NCBI GenBank assembly: GCA_002224055.1
Contig: AZLU01000088.1
Coordinates: 1 to 64,000 of the forward strand
Direction of reading: 5' to 3'
DNA length: 64,000 bases
Origin: Pezizomycotina sp. ARF18
Taxonomy: Eukaryota > Ascomycota
Shown one piece after another: positions 58,070 to 64,000 of this stretch. How positions within the stretch are numbered: position 1 is the first letter of the stretch; each line of letters starts with the position of its first letter. Made by a program: the position numbers and the translations under genes. The notes beneath the pieces were generated by a model. The model did no database searches and was not told the origin of the DNA. It saw nothing but the letters and a program-made list of their open reading frames with translations.

Positions 58070-58506
58070 ATTGAGTTACTGGTAGTATTAGGAAATAAAC
58101 TGCGTTTAACTCTAGTTAAAAAAAAAAATTAAAATAAGTTTACTTTTTAATCAAAAGCGTGGCTCATCCACATAGAAGTCTGAGCTGGCAAATAAATTAC
58201 TAATATAACTATTTATAGTTTTAATTAAGTATATAGTAGGAATCGGTAATGGTTTATATTTTGTTAGAGATTATTTATAATAATTCTACTTTATCTCCTT
58301 ATTAGAGAGACCGCTTAAGTAGCGCTATAGATTTAGTAGTTAGCCTCTTAAGATATAAGAGATTTATAATATCGATCCTAAAGCTTCCGTCTAACTACAG
58401 GAACCTAAGCTATCGGCAATTTTATCTTATAGCGAATTGATCTTAAAAAGAGTATATAGCTAGCCGTTAAGCTTAGAAACTACCTAAAATCTCTTTATAT
58501 ATTAAT
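58070..58506. other. AT-rich, RIP-like spacer left of the solo LTR
   Basis: TA-rich DNA without open frames, similar in look to 28.9-29.8 kb. It may be an eroded repeat. Confidence 0.4.
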
Positions 58507-58749
58507 TGTTGGATGTAAGTAGTAAAGGAACATCAAACGACACGAATACATCGAGAATTGCCCGCAGCGCTATGCATCGACCGACCTCGGCCGAGCTCTG
58601 TAATGAACGGCATGCATCGATGCGAGGATATTAACATCGTGAAGATTCGTTTTATATGGAATTCCTTTTGTATATAAACGGCAGGATACTGCCCTCGGTA
58701 GACAGTTTTGGTTCTTCATGCAATTGACAATTTTGATCTTCATCCTACA
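58507..58749. mobile_element. Solo LTR, Ty1/Copia-like, 243 bases
   Basis: It begins TGTTGGATG and ends ATCCTACA, and is flanked by the 5-base direct repeat TTAAT (58502-58506 and 58750-58754). A TATA box (TATATAAACGGC) lies about 70 bases before the 3' end, as in a working LTR promoter. TGTTGGA-type starts are common in Ty1/Copia LTRs. No internal region is present, so this is a single-LTR remnant of an old insertion. The matching duplications suggest it is not very old. Confidence 0.7.
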
Positions 58750-59004
58750 TTAATAATATAAGTCCTCTTTGAGTTTACAATATATTACCGATAACGCTAT
58801 TAGGCGGGATCGTAGAGAGTTTTCCTGAGCTTATAATTTACCTAAGTTTGCGGCTTCCCCCAAACTTGCAGCTTCGATTCATAAGCTCGGCAGTTAATCC
58901 TTCGTTATGATTAAGTTATTTTGCCAAGTTTCGGACATACTCTTTTTATTATTATTGTTCTTATTGTTATCCTTTTTTATATAAAGCCCAAAGAATATCT
59001 AATG

Positions 59005-59011
59005 TATAAAA
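59005..59011 (+). promoter_or_regulatory. TATA box of array gene D
   Basis: TATAAAA followed by GCTC, 165 bases before the ATG at 59170. Gene E has the same GTATAAAA at 60330-60337. Confidence 0.55.
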
Positions 59012-59091
59012 GCTCAGCGGTATCCGGTGTGCCCTGATATCCTCCTCGATCCTTATAACATTTTTTCACTTATACTCTAATAGTTGAAGTA

Positions 59092-59118
59092 ATCTAGGAA
59101 GTAATCTTGCTAGGAATC
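59092..59118 (+). promoter_or_regulatory. Shared leader element, array gene D
   Basis: ATCTAGGAAGTAATCTTGCT plus AGGAATC, 52 bases before the ATG. It is the clearest version of the element shared by the array genes. Gene E has ATCTAGGAACTGATATCACC at 60432-60458. Confidence 0.5.
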
Positions 59119-59169
59119 AAACGCATATCCGCTCAAGAAAATTTTTTTATCATAGATAAGTGTACTACT

Positions 59170-59589
59170 ATGTGTCGGACCTACCATGTTTACGTCGCCT
59201 GCCCTTACCCGGCAAATTCGGACGGCAGGCCTGAAAGGCGTATCGTCCGACTATTCGAGCAACCAGATGATCAATGTCAGGTAACCGGATGCCATAATGA
59301 AGTGGTTATTGGTCACCGTCTAGGTGCTCTATGGTATGGGGAAGATGACCACTACTACTATGAGCGGTGCAATTGCCCATGGTGTAGGCGATGGGAGAGG
59401 AAACTCATCCAGCCCTTAAAAGCTTTTTTTCACTCAGCTCAGTACAAGAAGAGACTCGTAAGACGTCTGACGAATATGAGTACGTCATTTACGAGAACAC
59501 TTAGGTTGGCGGAAATGCCGTATTCCATACAACTGGCGAACGGCAAAACGGTTATCGTAGTTACGAAGAGGATGATATCTGCGGAATAG
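59170..59589 (+). CDS. Array gene D: intact small C-x4-C / C-x-C-x2-C protein, 139 aa
   Basis: This is the only fully open copy and the reference for the family. It starts MCRTYHVYVACPYPANSDG; the ATG at 59170 is chosen because all five copies start MC. Landmarks: Cys2, Cys11, PER at 21-23, the pair Cys36/Cys41 (CQVTGC), GHRLGALW at 48-55, YYYE at 62-65, and Cys67/69/72 (CNCPWC) followed by RRWERKLIQPL. A basic region then ends PYSIQLANGKTVIVVTKRMI. The spacing C-x4-C-x25-C-x-C-x2-C could hold one zinc ion, with the extra Cys or His as further ligands. No signal peptide, membrane helix or known domain is seen. Function unknown. The shared TATA box and leader element suggest common regulation with its neighbours. 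Confidence 0.8.
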   Translation: MCRTYHVYVACPYPANSDGRPERRIVRLFEQPDDQCQVTGCHNEVVIGHRLGALWYGEDDHYYYERCNCPWCRRWERKLIQPLKAFFHSAQYKKRLVRRLTNMSTSFTRTLRLAEMPYSIQLANGKTVIVVTKRMISAE

Positions 59590-59594
59590 GCTAG

Positions 59595-60325
59595 TAGATA
59601 AATTTGCGAGTGTTCTTTCATTGTGGGTTAAATGTAGTTTTATTGGCAGATACTGCTTAAGCCCCCAGGTACTTTCATGACCATCCATATATATAAATGA
59701 TTAGTTAGGCTAAAATTCTCATTCATTAGTGAAAATAACTCAAATAGAACATTGCTCAATTTCGTAACTGCCTTTGTTTAATTGGTGATAGAAGAAAGTG
59801 CTGCAAACTTCATATATACCTCTTTCTAAAATTCTTTCCACTGCGTCCAAACTTGATGCCTCGAATTTAAATATCTCCGAACCTTATTATTGTAATTTTT
59901 CTGCATCTAAGATGTGTTTGAAAACCAATATCGTAGACCCGACTACAGGCTATCGATACGCAATAGTACTCTTAGGCTACCTTATATTGGCAGCGTAAAG
60001 CGAACTTAAAAACCTCGATACGTTTTTTAAGCTTGCGTTTGACGCGAAAAGCTCTGTATTAAGTCCTTGCTGCTATTCGATTGAGTTTTGGGTCCTGTTT
60101 TACTATTTTGAAAGCTCTTGTGTGTTAATAGTCTTTAGTAACGGCTGACTACCATTACCAGTATATTAAGACGAGTTCGTGAAAGTTATGTAGTATTGCT
60201 TCTAAGTATTGTTGTACATATACGTTATATTGCTTTGACTCGATGTAATTTGTGAAAAAATACCGCTTTACTACGTTCGAAACCATTACCATTACAGACT
60301 TTCAACGTTAAAATTCAAGAATATT
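59595..60325. other. Spacer between array genes D and E
   Basis: AT-rich, no gene. A 66-codon frame at 59798 has no motif. Confidence 0.55.
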
Positions 60326-60330
60326 CGATG

Positions 60331-60337
60331 TATAAAA
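60331..60337 (+). promoter_or_regulatory. TATA box of array gene E
   Basis: TATAAAA, 139 bases before the ATG at 60470. Confidence 0.5.
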
Positions 60338-60469
60338 ACTTCCCGATATGTTACCTTTGTCCACAACTTGGCCATCTACTTCATCTCTTGAAAAATCTCC
60401 CGCTCATTACATACTTTATATCTTTTCGAGAAATCTAGGAACTGATATCACCAAGGGGTACAAGCAAAT

Positions 60470-60936
60470 ATGTGCCAAGCAAACCACGTCTACCTTGCTT
60501 GCCCCTTTCCCCCGTGCTCAGGAGGCATACGCGAAGAGCACCTCGTCCGCCTCTACACTGAGATCCATGCCCCGTGCGAAGATTCGCGTTGTCCAACGAC
60601 CAGGTCATTGCTTACCGTTTGGGTGCTCTGTGGTGTGAGGACGACGAAAACTATTACTACCAGTACCCAACCTGCGAATGTCTCCATTGTATGCGGTGGG
60701 AAAAGAAGATCGTCCAGCTGTTGAAAGATCCCGACCTCTCCATTCGAAGCAAGATAACACTCGTGATACGGAAGCGGGCATGGAGAAGTCATTCTCAGAA
60801 ACTCGTAAGATGGTGGAGATGCCGTGACCTTGACACTAAAAGATGGCAAGACGGTTGTAACAGTGGTGACAAAAAGCTCGGCCCAGTAAAAATAAATCTT
60901 AGAGAAGAGGCGCTAAATCGTGAAGAAGAGGCTTGA
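60470..60936 (+). CDS. Array gene E: small cysteine-motif protein (one or two frame changes)
   Basis: It starts MCQANHVYLACPFPPCSGG, then REEHLVRLYTEIHAPCEDSR with C (the C-x4-C pair). After a frame change come SNDQVIAYRLGALWCEDDEN, YYYQYPTCECLHCMRWEKKI and VQLLKDPDL. The tail runs on as ITLVIRKRAWRSHSQKL and ends EEEA at 60936, but the usual GKTV-type ending (KDGKTVVTVVTK) is readable in another frame, so a second slip is likely. All core cysteines are present. Confidence 0.65.
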
Positions 60937-60939
60937 TCA

Positions 60940-61820
60940 ATTTCTTGGGGGGGGGGGGGGGTTATTTATCATTATTATTATTATTTTGAGAGTGGGAGCT
61001 GTAAAAAATTTAATTTAAATAAGTCCTTTTCATAGAGTTGGATCTAGCTTCATCGAACATATCCTATAAATAGGTCTTAGCGATTACGTACGTTGCTACA
61101 GTAGAGATTCCCCGCTTGCGGAAAGCTAATTATCGTAGCTCGTAATTTTGTTTTTCGGTCGCTATTGTCCTATCGAGCTTTAGGTCATTCGATCCGAGAC
61201 TCAAATTAGATCGATACGATCTACGCTTTTCTAGAACGTCCAGGTTCTGATTTTCTTGAACAATATATTAATATGCGACGTGTTTCAAGATTTTATTTTC
61301 TTCGATTCGTCTTGCTTCCAAACTTTCTTTTTGTTAGGAATAGGAAGGCATTTCTAGGCAAATGAATCCACCATTGTGACGCGATGAAATTATCGGAACG
61401 GGATTTTCAAATGTCGATAGCCATCCGTCAGGAGTACTGGAGTTGACAGATAGCAACGTAATTAAGATCGCCAATCTTTTTTTGGCTTTTACTTTAGTTG
61501 TCTCGTTTCGTACCAGAACATTTCTCTGCCTGTAAGTAGGCAACAAAAGCCATCTGAAATTACTTTGTCAGAAGTATCTTCATTGATGACATTGCAAAAT
61601 ATATCTATATTTGCAAAGTTCAAGAATAGGTCTATAAAAGAACCGCTTTTTCGAACAGTTGATTGAAGCTTTCCAGTGCTGTGCATTCCTAAAATTCAAG
61701 TAAATACTACAAATTCCCCAAGAACACTCCTTATTTTCCCTTTCATTTGTCAAATCTATCTTCTGCTGCGCAGATAAAACCTGTTGTCCGGAACAATACA
61801 CCTCCTTTCGAAACCAAAGC
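60940..61820. other. Intergenic stretch with a poly(G) run
   Basis: A G14 run at about 60948-60961 is the longest G run in the window, and an ATT repeat follows at 60970-60985. No gene: the minus-strand frames of 65-80 codons have no motifs. Confidence 0.55.
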
Positions 61821-61823
61821 ACA

Positions 61824-61846
61824 TTTTTTTTTTTTTAAAAAAAAAA
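61824..61846 (+). promoter_or_regulatory. T13-A10 tract before the secreted-protein gene
   Basis: A T-to-A switch ends 12 bases before the ATG at 61859, like the tract before the gene at 34217. Confidence 0.4.
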
Positions 61847-61858
61847 CCCTTTATCAAA

Positions 61859-62348
61859 ATGCAGTTCTCCATCGTCGCCATTACTCCATCTTCCTCGCCG
61901 TCTCCACGGCAGCGCCACTTCCCGGCAACGGCGGCTCACTTGCCGCAGGTGGTACCAGATCGCAAGCGGAGCGGACCCTCTTGGCGCCCCCGCCGCAGAT
62001 CCGGCGAGCGCCGCCGACCCGACCGGTACTGGTCTCGACCCAGCCACTATAGTGCAGGAGCAGCTCTCCGCCGCAGGTATTCCAAACGAGGGAGGCGAAG
62101 TTTCGATCATCGACGAGAACGGGAACCCTGTTCAGGGAGCGGGAGCCGGGAGCGGCGCACATGACTCTGGAAACGCGGTCGATGGGCAGAGTAGCCAGGG
62201 TAACCAGATCCAGGGAGAGAATAGTCAAGCAGTCGGGCAAGGCCAAGGGAACCAGATTCAAGGTGATAACAGCCAAGTTGTCGGAGATGGAAACGTGAGC
62301 GTTGGACAAGGTGACCAAACCCTTGGAAGCGGAAATATTACGGTTTAG
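61859..62348 (+). CDS. Small secreted protein with GNQIQG-type repeats
   Basis: The ATG at 61859 opens MQFSIVAIT. In the next frame SIFLAVSTAAPLPG completes a good signal peptide with a cleavage site near STAAP. A Gly/Ala/Pro-rich part follows. After another frame change comes DPATIVQEQLSAAGIPNEGG, then VSIIDENGNPVQGAGAG, QGNQIQGENSQAVGQGQ, GNQIQGDNSQVVGDGN and VSVGQGDQTLGSGNITV to the stop at 62346-62348. The short G-N-x-I/V repeats suggest a small beta-solenoid or an extended wall protein. No cysteines are seen in the repeat part. Both frame changes fall in repetitive runs (CCATTACTCC, CCCCGCCGC). Secretion is inferred from the signal peptide; no family is recognised. Confidence 0.6.
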
Positions 62349-62349
62349 A

Positions 62350-63400
62350 TGAGGCGCTAGTGCAAGATTGGAAAGTCAGCCTGCCTGATGCGAGGTGAGG
62401 GCCAAGCAAGAATTTCGGTTTTAGACGAACTCCTATAGGCTTTTTAAATGGTAACATATGCTAGAATAGATACAGATACGGCTTCCTATCCCCACCGATA
62501 TATTGCAAAATATGCAATAAAGCGCAAAATGTTTGAATACTTTTCGTTTGGAGACCAGCATTCTTAAGTTCGTTGAGGGAAGCCGTAAAAATTAAACCCG
62601 ACCTACTTGCTGCAGGATCACTCTCGTCAATTCAACGGGGCATAGAAAAATGTATTCCACAAATCCGAACTATCAATTTAGTTCATAGAGCGCTTCATAT
62701 CCTTTATTATACATTATTATTCCGGGCATCTCTATGAATAGCACCCAATAGCCCTAACAGAAAGCGTGATGTCAGCTCCATTGAACTTTGTATATTCCAG
62801 ACCTCGCGGTCTATGGTTCTAAATACCGCAGCACAAACTTCTATTGTATAAGCGCTGTCGTGGTAACAGATTTAATTCAACGTCCCATGAGAAATCCCAT
62901 TAATAATCAAATGATGAATATATTATTATAAAAAAGATAATCAATCATGATTAAATTTTGAAAAAAAAAAAAAAAATGAAACTGAAATATTGAGATTTTT
63001 GCGCACGCGCCACCTGTCGACGAGGGTGTAAAAAGATCGTAGACCACGCCGAGAGAAATAGCTTTTTGTAATTATCGAACTCCACCATATTCATAAAATG
63101 CCTTAAAATACATAAAGTACAGTCGATAACATGTATCTTAAAATTTGATGCATTCTGAGGTAATTTTAGTCAAAAGCTGATAGGAGTTGCTCTAGTTATA
63201 TTGAATTATTGTGTTCCCTCAGCCGAGCTCTGCTCTACTAAAACTTTGGAATGGATTGATTGGATAGGGATTAGTGTGTTCATAAGCGGGTAACTACGCT
63301 AAATTTGGAATGGCCTTCAACTTTGTGCAACCATCGAAACAAACGCCGACCTCCAAGTACAATTTTCCAATATACCATCTACCGACTTATAGCTTACCTA
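62350..63400. other. Intergenic stretch
   Basis: AT-rich DNA, no recognisable gene. The + strand frame at 63310-63573 is mostly antisense to the TIM-barrel gene and is rejected. Confidence 0.5.
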
Positions 63401-63404
63401 GTCA

Positions 63405-64000
63405 GATGGCGCCCGGGAGCGTCGGCCACCACCCCGTACCCTCCTTAAGCTTCCTCCAAGAAATCGCACCCCTCTCCGCCAAATCCACCGGCACGGACGG
63501 ATCCGACACGACGTCTCCTATTAAAAGTCTCCGCAATAACCCACCCTTCAAACCCAACTCCGTTAAAAAATAGCCTTGCAGATGCTCCTCATGGGTAAAT
63601 ATGCACCCCGACTCTCCTCCCCGTAAAAAAGCCGGTAGGCTAAGCTCCACCCATCCTAGCTTTTCTCCGCGGCGTTTCCCCGAACGATCGGTTCGTCTGG
63701 TTTCCTAGCGTCGCCGATTTGGACGTAGAATATTTTATCGAGGTGGTCTTTCACGCGCCGAATAAAGCGGCGCATGGACATTCCGACGGCTTGTTTGCCG
63801 TCGGGAACTCGCCCGTCTGGCGCCGCAGGGTCGGTGAAGCTCCTGTAACCATTCGCGGGTATCATAACAATATCCGTCCCCATGATTCTCGCGAGCTCGA
63901 TCCAATTCTGTAACTCCGAGTACCTTGAGTTATACTCCTGCCTGTCCACTAGCCCCTCGTAGTCTGGGAACCGCGCGAGTCATACGATCTCGAGGCCCTA
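63405..64000 (-). CDS. Sugar-phosphate isomerase/epimerase-type TIM-barrel enzyme, C-terminal part (3-dehydroshikimate dehydratase-like)
   Basis: The gene enters from beyond the right edge. Readable blocks: RYSELQNWIELARIMGTDIV with MIPANG; VKDHLDKIFYVQIGDARKPD with EPIVRGNAAEK; SLAYRLFYGEESG; GVGFEGWVIAETFNR; and SDPSVPVDLAERGAISWRKL, with the stop at 63405. This order (LGTD-IxIPxN, DKIxYxQxxDA, GFEGWVxxExFNR, LAxRGxxSWRKL) is that of the xylose-isomerase-like TIM barrel (AP_endonuc_2 fold). It is closest to fungal 3-dehydroshikimate dehydratases and relatives, which turn 3-dehydroshikimate into protocatechuate. Two to three frame changes are present, and a TGA appears near 63980. The exact substrate cannot be told from the fragment. 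Confidence 0.72.

Noticed and set aside
63310-63573. 87-codon + frame starting MAFNFVQPSK
   Set aside because: Most of it is antisense to the TIM-barrel gene, whose motifs are convincing.

Overview
The window looks like nuclear DNA of a filamentous ascomycete fungus. The signs are short introns of about 85 to 170 bases with GT...AG ends, TATA-type promoters, very long A/T runs, two solo LTRs, and fungal gene families: a CIA30-domain protein, an MBD4-type DNA glycosylase, and multi-span membrane proteins of a fungal family of unknown function. The species cannot be told from the sequence alone. I found no rRNA, tRNA or CRISPR.

Layout. Bases 1-508 hold the 3' end of an unrecognised gene. Bases 509 to about 20,000 are a gene-poor stretch full of A/T runs and microsatellites, with one isolated start codon plus splice donor near 3545. 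A gene-richer part then starts: a CIA30-domain gene (20.0-22.2 kb, +) and two membrane-protein paralogues (22.7-24.9 and 26.7-28.8 kb, both -). Next comes an AT-rich, RIP-like scar (28.9-29.8 kb), then a divergent pair: a His-rich protein with a WESPDI-type domain (31.6-32.8 kb, -) and a zinc-dependent phospholipase C-like gene (34.2-36.9 kb, +). After a quiet 5 kb there are two small genes of unknown function (42.1-42.7 kb, -, intact; 43.6-43.9 kb, +, with an internal two-fold repeat). The third membrane-protein paralogue lies at 47.9-50.0 kb and the MBD4-type glycosylase at 51.0-53.6 kb. A tandem array of five small cysteine-motif genes fills 54.8-60.9 kb, all on the + strand. The window ends with a small secreted repeat protein (61.9-62.3 kb) and the C-terminal part of a TIM-barrel enzyme (63.4 kb to the edge, -).

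Most of the larger genes keep their protein motifs and splice sites but change reading frame several times, often by one base inside a homopolymer. This fits an imperfectly polished long-read assembly at least as well as real pseudogenes, and the sequence alone cannot settle it. A few stop codons in duplicated genes (Trp codons read as TAG or TAA) fit repeat-induced point mutation better.

The most promising undescribed item is the five-gene array. The proteins share a start of the type MCxTxHVYxACP, a tyrosine-rich patch and a C-x4-C ... C-x-C-x2-C pattern. Each gene has a TATA box and a shared upstream leader element, and one copy has taken in a 121-base LTR-like insertion without losing its reading frame.
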